64,000 nucleotides of DNA. Origin: Didymodactylos carnosus. Its lineage: Eukaryota; Rotifera; Eurotatoria; Philodinida; Philodinidae. The notes beneath the pieces were generated by a model. The model saw only the letters and a program-made list of their open reading frames with translations, did not search any database and had not been told where the DNA came from. Every line of letters begins with the position of its first letter. Position 1 is the first letter of the stretch. Location of the stretch: positions 30,091 to 94,090 of the forward strand of contig CAJNOQ010000035.1 in the NCBI GenBank assembly GCA_905250885.1, in the 5' to 3' direction. The translations under genes and the position numbers were made by a program. Positions 12,231 through 24,801 of the stretch are shown one piece after another.

Positions 12231-12602
12231 TATTAGTCAAAACTTACTGACAATTTCAGTACAAGTTTCATTGCAGCACAATTACCTCTTCATATGATGG
12301 TTTTTCATTGATAGTATAACAACAAATCAGAACTACATTAAACAGAATAGACTTTGATAAACATGCAACCAATGAAAACATCAACAAAAAATAATAATCA
12401 AAAATACCTTTCACTTCGCTACAAAATATATATGAGAGAAATCAGCACCGTAAAAGAAATAAGAAACAAGTCAATTTTGAAACAAAATAGCTAATAGTAA
12501 AAAAAAATAATAAGATGATCTCACAGAGATCAAATAACATGTGCTGTGCATAATATACAAACATAGAGAATCTAACACAAAAAAAAATAATTCTTTCAAA
12601 AA

Positions 12603-13516
12603 TTAAGCAGCTGTTGTTTGAAAAACATCACCATTGTTTTCAGTGACTGTTATTACAGCTGTTGTATCCGTTGTTTTTGTGTTTATCATTGATAAATTAT
12701 CGAATGTAGTCGTTGTTGAAGATTTAAAATGATCATCAAGACTACTATCAAATTGATTTACAATATTATCATCATTTTCTACGGATACTGATTGCATTGC
12801 ATCAGCCATTCTTTGTTGATCTTCTTCTGATAGTGGAGGAAATGGTAAACAATCAGGATTATCTTCCCAATTAATTGGAAACGTTGTCACTCGTGGATCA
12901 CCAACAGCAATATTTCTTGATAACTAAAATAATTATCATTTGTAGAACTTTAAAAAGACAATACTCTAAAATTGTATACTTTATCAAAATCTGGTTTTGT
13001 TGGTGGATTTTCTTTAAGCTCTGGATCATCATATTCATTTAAGACATAATAGCCAACACGAACAAATTCATGATCACGATACATTCCTTTCACTAATACA
13101 ACTGTGACACCAACAACATCATCTACAGGAATTTTATTTTTATCTGGTGCTGGAGCCTAAAGTTAGAAAAGAAATAATTTCTTTATTTGATGTTAATTTG
13201 ATTATATATACTTCAAATAAAAATTTGTATGTTCCAGCTGGTACAGCATCGATAACAACAACATCTAATACTTGATCATGATCGCATGTTTCAGCTGAAC
13301 CAACATAAATAAGTTTAAATTCCAATTCTTAAAAATAGACTACGTTACATAAATCTTCAAGAAAATAATCAACAAAGAAAAAAACAAAAAAAACTTATCT
13401 AATTTACCGTGTGTTAATTGTTCTAGACATTCAAACTGTATTTCAAAATTAAAACTGGAAGAAAATTTTGCTGGATTATTATGTACAACAACGTTTGTTA
13501 AAAGAACTTTAACCAT
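12603..13516 (-). CDS. ASF1: Histone chaperone ASF1
   Basis: Four exons (13516-13408, 13327-13212, 13156-12980, 12923-12603) join in frame to 240 residues. ASF1 binds the H3-H4 dimer and passes it to CAF-1 or HIRA during nucleosome assembly, mainly in the nucleus. The protein matches animal ASF1 through the whole globular domain (about residues 1-155): IYVGSAET, HDQVLD, VPAGTYKFLFE, VGVTVVLV, FVRVGYYVLNEY, KENPPTKPDF and FPINWEDN. Residues equivalent to human D54, V94 and R108, which contact H3, are present at the same numbers. The tail (about 156-240) is acidic and S/T-rich, as in other ASF1 proteins, where it is a kinase target. Introns are 51-80 bases. The start lies directly before the conserved MVKV-x-x-TNVVV strand. 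Confidence 0.97.
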
Positions 13517-16500
13517 AATGATGTGATTATTTCAAAAAAGAATAGAAAAAATAAAATGTAAACACAATATCTGAAAAAGAAATCATAAAAATATTGTATG
13601 CATCAAGAATAGATAACATAACGAATGCGTAGACCCCAAAAAATAAAATGAGAAAAAATAATTATTCATTTATCTTTTACAAAAATAGAAGTTTGTCAAA
13701 AAGAACCGTATATATCACTGAAATAACAAACTTTGTTAGGTAAATTCAAAATAAATGATTGTAACGTTCATATCTGATATGATAATTTCACAATCTGATA
13801 ATAAAACCTTTAGCAAAATAGGATATCAAACTGACTAACTGGTCTTAATTATTTCATATTAGTTTTCAATTCATCGATACAGTTCGGGAACGAACGATGA
13901 CATAAATCAAAAGCTAAAAGAGAAAATAACAAAATGACACTGTAGTAACAATCAAAAACTAAATAAATATAAAGCTTTTGATTCGCAAAAAAATGGAAGC
14001 GAATTATAAAGCTTTTGAGGAACTATATTGTACGAAAAATTCAAAAAAGATCAACAAACAACGTTTTCTTTTAAAAAAGTCGTTAGCATCTGTGTTCGCT
14101 TGCACAAAAAAATCATCTCTTCGTTAAATGAAATAGATAATTCGAGTTTAATTTAACTGACTTTAAGTTAAAAGTGCGCATACTCTCCAGTTTAACTGCT
14201 CAATCTCAGAAATGAGTGAATGAAAAAAAAAATTCTGATTAAGCTATTCGAAACAGATCAAAAACTGAGTAAGATAAACATAGTCTGGAAGTTAAATGGA
14301 AAAATGTGATCCATCTTTCAATCGAAAAATTAATATTATTAAGAAAGGTGCATAAACCGACAGGTAGAAGTCATTTTTTGAAGTCAATAAACACTTAGAC
14401 CTTAATATCAGCAGAAAGGTCACAAAGCTTTATTTTGACATGATGACGTTAAAAAAACATTTTTTTGGTACAATATCAAGAAAAAAATGTGCTTGAGTCA
14501 TGTACATATTTCTTCTCGATTGTTCTTCTGACACATAAGAAGAAAAAAATCGGCGTAAATCGCGTTTTCACCCTAAGGAAAGAAATTTTTCAAAATTATA
14601 TTTTTTGTAGCTGACACTTTCTTCTATCAACTGAAGTAGTTTCGTCTTTAATCAGTACTTATATAACGTAAAAAAAGATTCTTATCAAAATGTACGGAAA
14701 ATTTTTGTCAACCTGAAACGTTCACTTTTCAGTCTAATGGGCCAACAAATAGCAACAATGAATATTTCTAACTTTCTTTCTTGGCTACCACTGTAGATTT
14801 AGTTCTTGCAGCGAATTTTGTAAATAACCGATATGTCATATGTAAACAATTTGAATCTATTAAAGATAACGATCGGTAATGTTCTGAAAAATATACATAA
14901 ACGAAAAGTTGATGTTAAATACACTCTACAATTTTAGTTGACGAAAGAAGAGTATAAACAAACACAAAAATGAGGCCATATTCAGATATAAATCAACGTG
15001 TCTGAATTTTTATCTCAACTGACAGAGTATTTCATTGTGTTATTATGTTAAAGGTCCAATACTCTCCAGGACCGTTTCATTTAATCTAAAATACAAAATA
15101 ATATTAAATTAATAGAAAAAAATTATCCATATAATGCATAGTAAATGTTAAAACAGAATCAAATGTTTAAAACACAAAATAACTGTGAAAATCGTTAGAA
15201 ATAGTGATTGAAGTATGTGAACAGTACTCGCACAGTAATTCTAATCTATCTCGTTGACTTTTCTATTAGAAAAGTATACTGACTGTACACAAAATAAAAA
15301 AACCAAAGAATGCATTAGTTCCTTCTCCCAAAGTAAATACATCAGATAAACCTTTTATAACGGTTTTATTTTAAAAGAAATATTTTGTTTTTGTTTTCGC
15401 ACAGCTAAAAATCGTCACAAAGAGAAAGGCGAATAAGGGAGGTATATGGATATAGATATGTATATATTCTCCTATATCTCTATAGCAGAAGAATAATGTA
15501 TGTGCGCGTATAACAGAATAATGAACAGTGAATATAAGCAAGAGGAAAGAAAAAATAAACCAAATAAACAAAAAAATAATAATATACCAACAAAATAAAA
15601 TTTTTAAAGAACGCAAATTTTTGAGAACATAAGAAATCACTTGTTTTATGAAAAGATAAAATTCAAAAAACATCACCAAACTACCGTTTTTTTTCTTCTT
15701 CTTCTTCTTCTTCTAATAGACATGACGATATTGAAATTTGAAAAGTTATCAATCATTTCGTTTTTGACCGGGAAAAGATCATTTTGTTTTTCATTTTCAT
15801 ATTACATTAAACTATAGAGACTTTTGTTCGCTTATACGTACATGACTAATATGAACTAAAGAATAATAGGTTTAGAAAAAACAAACAAGACTTTTTCCAT
15901 CCATTTGCTATAGAATGTTTTTCAATGAAGCAACTGTATGTACAATCAAAAGTAATGGTTTATTATGAGCTGGATAAGAACAAAAATACAAACAAGCAAA
16001 CAAATAGCTCCTCCGATACGGAGTAATATTAAAAAAATTATAACTTAATCGGCTTCTTCATAAGAATGCTATACACATGAAACAACAAAGATATACTTTT
16101 CAGACAGACTAATGGTTCTTCTTAGCGGATAAATGTTAATTTTAAGATGAGACGAAGCAGATAAACAAATAGAGAAAAAAAAAATATATGACTCAAGATA
16201 TAAAAAGAGGGAGAGAGAGAAAGAGTTCATAAATCAAAGAAGAACAAATTCTCGTCATTAGTTTTCTAAGTACAATAATGATAATTATTATTGTAATCGT
16301 AATAATAATATTCTATTTTCGTGATGGCAGATGAGAAGCAGAAGAGTGTGCTGTTGATTGTGTTGTAGATGTTGAAGCAATATTTTGAGATGCTGTTACG
16401 GGTGGTGTTGACGTTAAAGCACTAGAATTGGATATTGAAAATAACGAAAATCTATAGAAATTAAAAATGATTAGTCAAGGAATAAACTAGAAACAGAAAA

Positions 16501-16626
16501 AACTTCAGAATTAATAGAAAACCTTCATGGAAATAAACGGTGAAAGAGACGAGCAATATTCAAAATTTTCTTATAATTATTGAATTAATTCTAATATGAA
16601 AAGAAAGAATAACGTATAGCTATTTT
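13517..16626. other. Intergenic region, no gene clearly seen
   Basis: AT-rich sequence. The frame at 15371-15679 (-) is hydrophobic low complexity and overlaps a dispersed repeat, so it is not called. A S/T-rich frame at about 16321-16453 (-) follows an AG and ends in TAG. It reads like disordered protein tail but lies beyond the MDC1 stop at 16627, so it is left as possible 3'-UTR or an alternative last exon. Confidence 0.45.
15560..15760 (-). repeat. Dispersed repeat, copy A (inverted relative to 27.2-27.4 kb)
   Basis: The reverse complement of this block matches 27200-27420. It includes an identical run of about 45 bases (15593-15637 here and 27319-27363 there) and similar flanks: a (gaa)n tract, tttgaatttCatcttt and ataaaacaagtga. 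Neither copy is coding. The two copies flank the MDC1 gene in inverted orientation. Confidence 0.7.
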
Positions 16627-19600
16627 TTAATCAAAAGGATACGTATCAAAATCCAAACGTTGTTTGCTTATTCCACTTAAAGCAAATTCTTCACTAACAA
16701 TTGGAATATTACGTTTATTTAAATTTGCATATTCTTGTTTATGTTTTTGGGCTACTATACATATTAAATCTTTGGCTGGACGATGCATACTAATTTTATC
16801 AACTAACTTTCCACCAGCTGCTTCAATAATATCTAGAAGAGAAAAAAACAAATAATAATTTTCGTGCCTGTTTCTGTATGTTAGAGATTAGAAGTGAATA
16901 CATAATTTTTGCTAGTATAAATTCAATAAACACAAAATTATTTTTAATCTATTCTCATATATTTTTTATTTCTGCGAAGAATAGCAGTTACCTTTCAAAT
17001 CTTCGAATGGTGGTGATGTATCTTTTGTGCAAAATATTTTATAGCCAGCAAATATTGGTCGTTGTTTGGCTAAACGAACACTCTCTTTTAAATTAAAACC
17101 ATAACGTTGTTCTGCTTGCTGATCGTTTAAATAAAATTTGTCAATAGGATAATATTTTTCATCACGTAACATTGCATAGATCCATGTTGGTGATACGATA
17201 TGTGCACCTCTTCCCAAACACATGAAAAATTTTTTTGTACGACGTATACGATCAACTACTAACACATCAACTTGACAACTTTCATCAATAATATCAAAAC
17301 CAAGTTTCTTTAATAAATCGAGCTGTTGTTGATTAAAATTCTATAAAAACAAGACCAAACATTAATTGAATTACTATACGATGCACATTCGAGCTTAGAA
17401 TTGTGTCTACTATTCATATAGTCTCAATTTTAGTCTTGTGAGAAAAAAAGTGTAATTCAAAAACAAGATTATTTCGTGTAGTTTTAGCTTATCTCATCCG
17501 AATGATATGCAAGTTTCAATTCTTCATGTTAGCCAAATATTAGGAATTTTGAAAATATATATACACTAGAAACAAAAAAGTAACTAGGAAGTTTTTCATT
17601 AAAATGTAACTGACTTTCTCGATTGTCGGCTGATTCTAGTATGGTAAGGTTATAAGTAGGTAAGTTCATGCTACAAGATGGAAAAGCGCCATATACTTGA
17701 TCGTACCCTGAGTGCATATTTAAATAATATCATAATGCTTCTACTTACTAAATGACTGCTTAAAGCTATTCGCACTGGTCGCTCTTCTTCAACTTCTTCG
17801 GTTTCTGGTTGCATACTAGTTTTCTGTTTCTTGTTGGGTTTTGCTGATGACTGTTTACTCGATGTGATGAACTGTTGACGTCCTGACTGACGAGCACGAG
17901 GTGTACTCGTCTGAAGAACTAATTGTTGTTGAACTTGCTGTTGATCATCTTCATCAGCACGAGCAGATTTCGGTGTTCTTGACTTTGAGCGTGTACGACC
18001 AGAATTATTCTCTGCTTTTAACGTAGAAGGTTTGCTGATGTTTGTTGATGTTGTTGGTTGATTACTACGTTTTTGCCGTTTAGCTTCATTGGCTGTTATT
18101 GTTGATGATGAGATAGAACGACCTGATATTTTGTCATCAACAGCCGGAGTGACTGGTAACGGTAATTTTCGTCGACGATTGTTGGTTAATGGGGTTGCTA
18201 CTGTACTTGACACAGATTTTGTTGAAGTACGACTAGAAATCAAGAAAGATTAAGTTACAAAAAGTACTAATGTCAGAGCATGTACCTTTTCGATGGTGCA
18301 GATGTTCGATTACGTTTTGAAATAGTTGCCGTTGTAGTTGTGAGTGCTGTTGTTTTTCTTTTACGTTTATTACTAAAACCTTTTTTTGTATTTTGTATTT
18401 CTTCGTTATCCATTGCCATTGGTTCAGCACCATTATTATCACCAGACTCCTCTTTTTCTTCTTCTTGTTGATCATCAGTAATATGTTGTCTCAAACTTTT
18501 TCGTTTTGTAGAAGGTAGCTGTTTCGATGCGCGCGATTGTCTTGCTGGAGTTTTTGTTTTACGATTTGTTTGAGTCTTTTCTAATTCATCCAAATCAACA
18601 TATTCATTATAGTCGTACGGAAATCCACGTATTTTTCCTGACGTTGCTCGTTCTCGTATACGTTGTGAATGTCTGACATTAGGTGTTTTTTTTTCATCCT
18701 TTTGTTTAGTATTGACTTTATTTTCACCGGTGTTTTCAGATAATATTGGTTCTTCTTTTTCTTGTGGCAGTGGTAACGTTTCATCTAGTTTTTCTCTTTC
18801 GCTAATATCATTCATGTTATCTTCGTTTTCTGTATTGACTGTTTCATCGATCGTTATATCTGTGACTGTTGGTTCATTTGCTGTTGGAATTATGGCATTG
18901 CGTCTTCCACGATTACCATGAAGTTTTGAGCTTACAACTTTTTGTTTTCTACCATGCGCGCGACGTGCATTTTTTCGCGAAACACCACGGCGACCGACTG
19001 TTGGTTTTATGGTGGTGTCTTCTACAGACGTAGATGGTTCGTTATTGTCTGGCTCCATTACATCATTTTCAGCTTCGTCAACATCAGTTTGCACTTCCGT
19101 TTTATTCGAAGATTGTGGCTGATCATCTAGTAAAAAAGAATAAAAAGTAAGAGAAAGTCAGTTTCAATCAATCAACAAGTGATATCGTACTTGTTGTTGC
19201 ATCTATTTCTTTGATATCATCATTATCAATCACATCGGTAGTATTCAATTTAGTTGTACTATTATTTTCATTCTCAAATTCAGATAGTTGTTTTTCAACA
19301 ACACTTGGGAATAATAAATGAGCACCAGCAGATGTATGCGTTTCTGACGGCTATAAAGTAGAAAGATAATAAATAAATAAAAGACATACATTAGGGGGTC
19401 GTATCACAAAAAAACTTAAGTCAAAAGGTGACTTAAGTCATGGGAAATGTAGTCTGGAAGTTAAGACCGAAAACTTAAGTCGGACTTGAGTCATTGACGC
19501 ATTTTTTGAATAGATCAGGCATTTAACGATACGATTCGCCGAAAACGACATTCTAAAGATTAGAGAATAAATATTTCGTTATTTTGCGGGTTTTTATCCG

Positions 19601-22600
19601 AAATTTGTCACTGTTGTCAACGACTTTTAAAAAGTAAACAAATCGCCAACTTAGGTCTTTTTCGTGATACGGTTTAAGTTCCCGGACTTAAGTCGGTCTT
19701 AAACTTAGACTTAAGTTTTTTCGTGATACGACTCCCAGAGGACTTACTGTACTCGTTGCAACTTCATCTTTTTCATCTATGGACGTTAGTTGAGCAGTTT
19801 CCGTCGATGGTTGCCGATTAAAATCAGTTTCAACTACTGCTACATCTTTTCCAATATCATCGAACAGTTCGCTTGCTTCATTATCACCACTCACCGGAGG
19901 CTGGGACAGTTTTGTGACAAGAGACGATTTTTCTGACAGAGAATTGGGCACTGTAATAACGTGATCGTCAACATTCGATGTTAGTCGATCTAAATATAAT
20001 AGAAAGGCAATATAAACCATCGAATATTTAAAGCTTTGAGTATTAATCGAATTCAAATCACCAGTCTTATAAAATAATCTAATCCTAAGATTCTAAAATC
20101 TTTATTTTTCTGTTACCATTCTTATTTTCGGCTTGGTTCACCGGTTCGTCATCAACAGATTGGTTTTTGCCATGTGGTTTGAATTCTGAAATAGTAGATG
20201 ACATTTTTTGCAGTTTATTTTCTTCGCGATCAGGAGTCATTTTCGGTGCTTCGATATCGTTCGATTTGGATGATGTCGATTCAATAGTAGATGGCTCTAT
20301 TTGATCTGCTTCACCGGTAGTCTCTAAATTGCCGCTATCCATACGTTCATCATCAACAGATGGTTGACTAGCAATGACTGATTGTTGAGGTTGTTTTTCA
20401 ATACTCTTTTCTTCTTCTAACGCTTTTGAAGATGAATTAGTGGATGGTGCCAAAGATAAATCTTCATTATCTCCATTTGAATGTGTCATATCATCTTCCA
20501 TATCATTATCGGGCATCAGCTGATACGCAAGTGTTTGTGGTATTGCTGGCATTTCAGGATTTGGTGCCAAAGATAAATCTTCATTATCTCCATTTGATTG
20601 TGTCATATCATCTTCCATATCATTATCGGGCATCAGTTGATACGCAAGTGTTTGTGGTATTGCTGGCATGTCTGGATTTGGTGCCAAAGATAAATCTTCA
20701 TTATCTCCATTTGATTGTGTCATATCATCTTCTATATCATTATCGGGCATCAGTTGATATGCAAGCGTTTGTGGTATTGGTGGTCTTTCTGGATTGGGTG
20801 ATGGAGTTCTGTCTTCATCATCGGCCATTTCATCTTCAATGCTATAGGCCAAGGTACCAGCTGTAGGTGGTGTGGGAAATCTTCGTTCACCGTCATTTTT
20901 TACTTGATTGTTACTCTCTTCTTCTTTTTGTAAATCAAACGGAATGTCAATAATAGTCCTTGTAGTAATTGTTGTTGTTGTTGTGGTTGTGGTTTTTGTC
21001 ACAATTTCATCTATTACTTGTTCACTCCGACTAGTAGCGACTTGTTGCTGTTGTTCTTCATCTAATGATTTTATTTCATCACTATCATCTATATCATATG
21101 CTTGAGTTTCACCTACATATTCTTGCTGACTTCCAGCCATCTCTATTTCATCGGGTTCGAGGTCATATGATTGTGTATTAACCTCGACTAAAAAAAAAAA
21201 TAATAACAAAAAAAGCTAAATTAATACTGTGAGATATAAAAGTGAAAGTCTTTCTCCTCTTCTTCAATTTATATCTGTTATATAAAATGAATTCTATTAT
21301 TCCTATTTGTTTAATTGAAATGTAGTGAAAGGAGTAAAAACTCACGAAAAATGCTTAAACATACAAGCATTTATTTCATTCGTTTCAGTTTGTTTAATAA
21401 TAGTTGTTGTAGTAGTGTTGACCACTGTTACTTGTTCACTATTAATGATGTCTTGTTTTTGTTCGTCTGTTGATGACTGTAATGGTTGTGACGATGAAAC
21501 GATTTCCAGTTGATCATTCATATTTAAATTTGTTTGTTCAATAAGCGGCAATGTAGCTGGTATTGTATTACAACCAATTAGTATTTCATCGGCATGATAT
21601 TCTTCAAAATTATCATTGTTATTTAATAATGATGAAGACGCTCTGACAGGTGATGTTATTGATTGATTGAATGCTTGATGTTCACTACCGATACCATTTT
21701 GTTTTCGATTTGTATGGATAGATGACGACAGTTCATTATCAACACCTGAAGAATGCATATCTAAAACATATCAAATAATCTATACAATTTTCTATCCGTT
21801 CTCAAGAATTTTACACTTACTTGGTGAAGAAGAATTTCCAAATTTTATTGATGTTCGTACTTGTGTAACTGGTCGAATCATTCCTACAAAAAGAAATCAC
21901 TATTACAAAAAACTGAAAAATGAATACTGGAAAAATTCTGCTATGCTATTACTATTATCTATCACAGATCACACTATATCAACCATATTTACATGAAGCC
22001 TAATCTTTCATTAATCTAAAATGCTAAAAAGATTTATTACTTACGATTATTATTTTTATTCCAAATTTTCATTGGTTGCACTGGTTCAATATCATCATCA
22101 TACGAATCCGTAATTGCTTGTGTTGATGCTATCAAAAACAATAGATATCGAAAATGTGTTCATAAAGTATTGTAGAACTTTCAATATCGTCCTTACGTAT
22201 ACAATCGGCTGAATCTTCACTGGTAATATCATTATTTACATGACTATCAACAAAACTTTTACGTTGAACATTTCCACCATTATTATTTTGTTCTGTGGGT
22301 GTCTAAAAAAAAGGAAAAAATTATTTAACATCCATTACATACAGAAAATAAAGCAGTGTATATGGAAAGTCTCTTACAGTTAAATCGAATTCATCATCAA
22401 TCGATGGATAACTATCCTCTTGCAACGTACTGGCTGCTGGAATATATGATAATTGCTTTTCACTATGTTTGGGTAGAAGAACCTAATAGCAAAAATGATT
22501 GTTGAAAAGAATCTTGACTTTTTTTTTATAATTCTAATGGTGAACAGAAACATACATTGCTTTTTTCAAATAAACATGTAATATCACCAAACTGGAGCTC

Positions 22601-24801
22601 ATCCCCATATTTCATTGCATATAAAACATTTGGTGTCAATTGTACCTGAAATATAAACAAAATAGTTTTGTCACGAGATGTCGATATGAACACAAACCGA
22701 GAAATGTGTCTTGAAGTAGAGTCCTGCGGGACAAACTTTTCTGTTGCCCCGAGCCCGTGAGCAAATAATGTTGTCCCGAACCCGTCTGTCCCGTGAAAAA
22801 ATTCATGGGCTTTTTTGCCCCATCCCGTTTGTCCCGTAATTTTTTGAAAAATGTTTTCTGCTGTGATAAACCGTAACTATTACAAGACATGCTTAAAGTC
22901 TCAAACTCAGTTTTGCAAAAAATCCACATGACAAAATTTAAGTCTAATTTATTTGGATCTAAACTTAAAAGTTGCAGTATAAAAGAATGTTGTACATCCA
23001 CTCACCAGCTCGGAATCGAAAGGAAAGAACTGTAAGCCTAGTTTTAGATTTGGAACATCTTCTCAAGTTTAAATCCGGATTATTTCGCCTCTCTGGGTTA
23101 ATTTTTATTCGTTATTGTAAAATTATGGTTTTGACTTGATAGTATTGGTTGGGCCAGAATAAACGGTCCTCCTTGTATTTTGCATATAATTTCTTTTCTT
23201 TTCAATCCTTAGATCTGATCGTTTTTCCAAAAGATGCGCCATCGAATTCTCTATAAGACTCAATCAAACTTATTTCTATAACAAGTTAAGGAGAAAAATG
23301 GAATGAAGAATACTCAACACGATGAAAAGGACCAACTTTCTAAGCTGAAATAACGTTCTGTTCCACCACTTTCATTGAGTTGGATGATGAGAAGAAGAGA
23401 ACACACACATTTTGAAACCATTGAAAAGCTCTATCAACCAGTATTGGATGTACAATGCAAAATCAACCTTGCAGCAACATAGCACCTTTTTAGCTCGGTC
23501 TTTTTCTATTTTGGTGAGAAATGATACCTGTGCCAGATTCAGCTGCAAAAGTTATCTTAAAGCTTTCTTCATAAATTCACCTGTCGAGCAATAGCAGATT
23601 TTGGTCAACTTGAGGTGAATTTTGGAATGTCAGATTTTTCAGTGCTCACTTAGATTTGAACGAACTGTGAACTGCATAAGGAGAAAGAGCGGACTTTAGA
23701 GTACTCAAAAATATCTTCAATTTTGTTTCATTGTCTTTAGCCTGTTTAAAATATTCCAAAAGTTGTAAAACAATATAGCTTAGACAGTTGGTCCTTTCGT
23801 CATGTTGAATATTTTTCGTTTCATCTTTCTTCTTAACTTTTTATAGAAATAAGTTTGATCAAGTTTTGTAGAGAATTTGACGACACATCTTTTGAAAACG
23901 ACCAGGTCTATTGATTGAAAAGAAAAAACATTATAAGAAAAGTATGAGGAGGGCCATTTATTCTGGATCACTCGATATTACAAGAATTAAATATTTGAAG
24001 TTGCAGTATAATTACAATCAAAAGACAAAACTTACGGGACATTTTTCTGCAACTTGTCCCGAGCCCGTAATTTGCTTTTTGTCCAAACCCCGTGTATCCC
24101 ACAGGACGGGGCAGACGGGATGGGATTCGGGGTTGCCCCGTAGGAGTCTGTCTTGAAGAGACAAGCAATCTCATTTCAACGCTCTCAAAAGGCAATCAAA
24201 TTTAATCTGGCAAAACATGTAATCTATCATTTACCACATACTTTATTTAGAAACGTTTTATTGCTTGATGCTAAATCTTGAACAAAATATTGGCCATTTG
24301 AATAAGTAATTTTTGCATGTTGTTTTGAAAGAGACTAGAAAAACCATGAGAATTTAGTTAGTGCTATTGTATAAGAAACATAAAGAGAAAAACATACTTG
24401 TACAGGAATTATTACATCAGACGGAGAACTACGACCAACTGTTGTTTCTTCTAGAAAATGAGAGTGACAAATATCGAGTAAAGAATGTAATGAACATAGA
24501 GGACAAAAAGAGCTTACTTGACAATGGATATTCAGATGGCGTAAAATTATCGACCGGGCTTACAAGCTTTAAATAGACCTCCTGTAATAGCAAAGACATA
24601 TTTGATATATAATGAGTATGTCTTGAGTTATTCTATAATCAAAATATGTTGATTTTCATAACTTTCATGTTTCTATTTAGTTCTTAATTACTGCTGTTTC
24701 GTTTTTTGAAAAAAATTGCTTTTAGAACTACTTACATATTCACCAATCGAAGAGATTGAATCGTCTGCAGTACGAACTTGTGTCGAATCGAGATCAGACA
24801 T
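16627..24801 (-). CDS. MDC1: MDC1, mediator of DNA damage checkpoint (FHA + tandem BRCT)
   Basis: Seventeen exons sum to 4473 bases, an exact frame for 1490 residues. Their high-coordinate ends are 24801, 24581, 24450, 24334, 22645, 22482, 22302, 22128, 21883, 21760, 21187, 19989, 19350, 19126, 18232, 17340 and 16832. MDC1 reads phosphorylated H2A.X at double-strand breaks and recruits repair factors in the nucleus. Residues about 23-121 form an FHA domain with GR at 49-50 and SKQH at 64-67. The usual N-G is replaced by N-K. The middle is disordered, acidic and S/T/Q-rich, with TQ sites and a 39-residue tandem repeat. The last 190 residues are two BRCT repeats that follow vertebrate MDC1 closely (VVDRIRRTKKF, LGRGAHIVSPTWIYAM, AGYKIFC). 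The FHA coding part is split by a 1.6-kb intron holding a hAT element. Start is MSDLDSTQ at 24801. Confidence 0.93.
19394..19736. mobile_element. 343-bp inverted-repeat element in an MDC1 intron
   Basis: It lies in the intron 19351-19747 between two acidic-region exons. The ends are about 29-bp inverted repeats beginning GGGGGTCGTATCAC on the left and GGGAGTCGTATCAC on the right, both running into an A tract and acttaagtc. The acttaagtc motif recurs at least five more times in both orientations near the ends, like clustered subterminal binding sites. There is no coding capacity. A clear target-site duplication was not found, so the superfamily is undecided. Confidence 0.75.
20447..20800 (-). 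repeat. Three 117-bp tandem repeats inside the MDC1 coding sequence
   Basis: Copies begin at 20447, 20564 and 20681, an exact 117-base period, so each encodes 39 residues in frame. The protein unit contains PQTLAYQLMPDND, then EDDMT-Q/H-SNGDNEDLSLAP. The copies are nearly identical, showing recent expansion. Related single motifs lie upstream in the same exon (GETQAYDIDDSDE and GTLAYSIEDEMADD), so the array appears to amplify an existing T-x-A-Y acidic motif. Confidence 0.95.
22717..24150. mobile_element. 1434-bp non-autonomous hAT element in the MDC1 FHA intron
   Basis: The element is bounded by perfect 8-bp direct repeats, tcttgaag at 22709-22716 and 24151-24158. The ends are imperfect inverted repeats, TAGAGTCCTGCGGG on the left and CAGACTCCTACGGG on the right after complementing. 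Both termini carry clusters of GC-rich subterminal repeats of the type ttgcccc / tgtcccg / gcccgt (22733-22840 and 24036-24140), far richer in G+C than the surroundings. Inside, about 23222-23350 and 23770-23900 form a second diverged inverted repeat. No transposase frame is visible. The host intron runs from 22646 to 24241 and would be about 150 bases without the insertion. Confidence 0.93.

Noticed and set aside
15371-15679. 102-codon - strand hydrophobic frame
   Set aside because: Low-complexity F/I/L translation of AT-rich DNA overlapping a dispersed repeat; no start or splice context.
20444-20866. 140-codon + strand frame
   Set aside because: It is the antisense shadow of the MDC1 117-bp tandem repeat; the - strand frame has domain and exon support.
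23780-24195. Open frames inside the MDC1 intron
   Set aside because: They lie in the hAT element and cover subterminal and internal inverted repeats; no transposase motifs.
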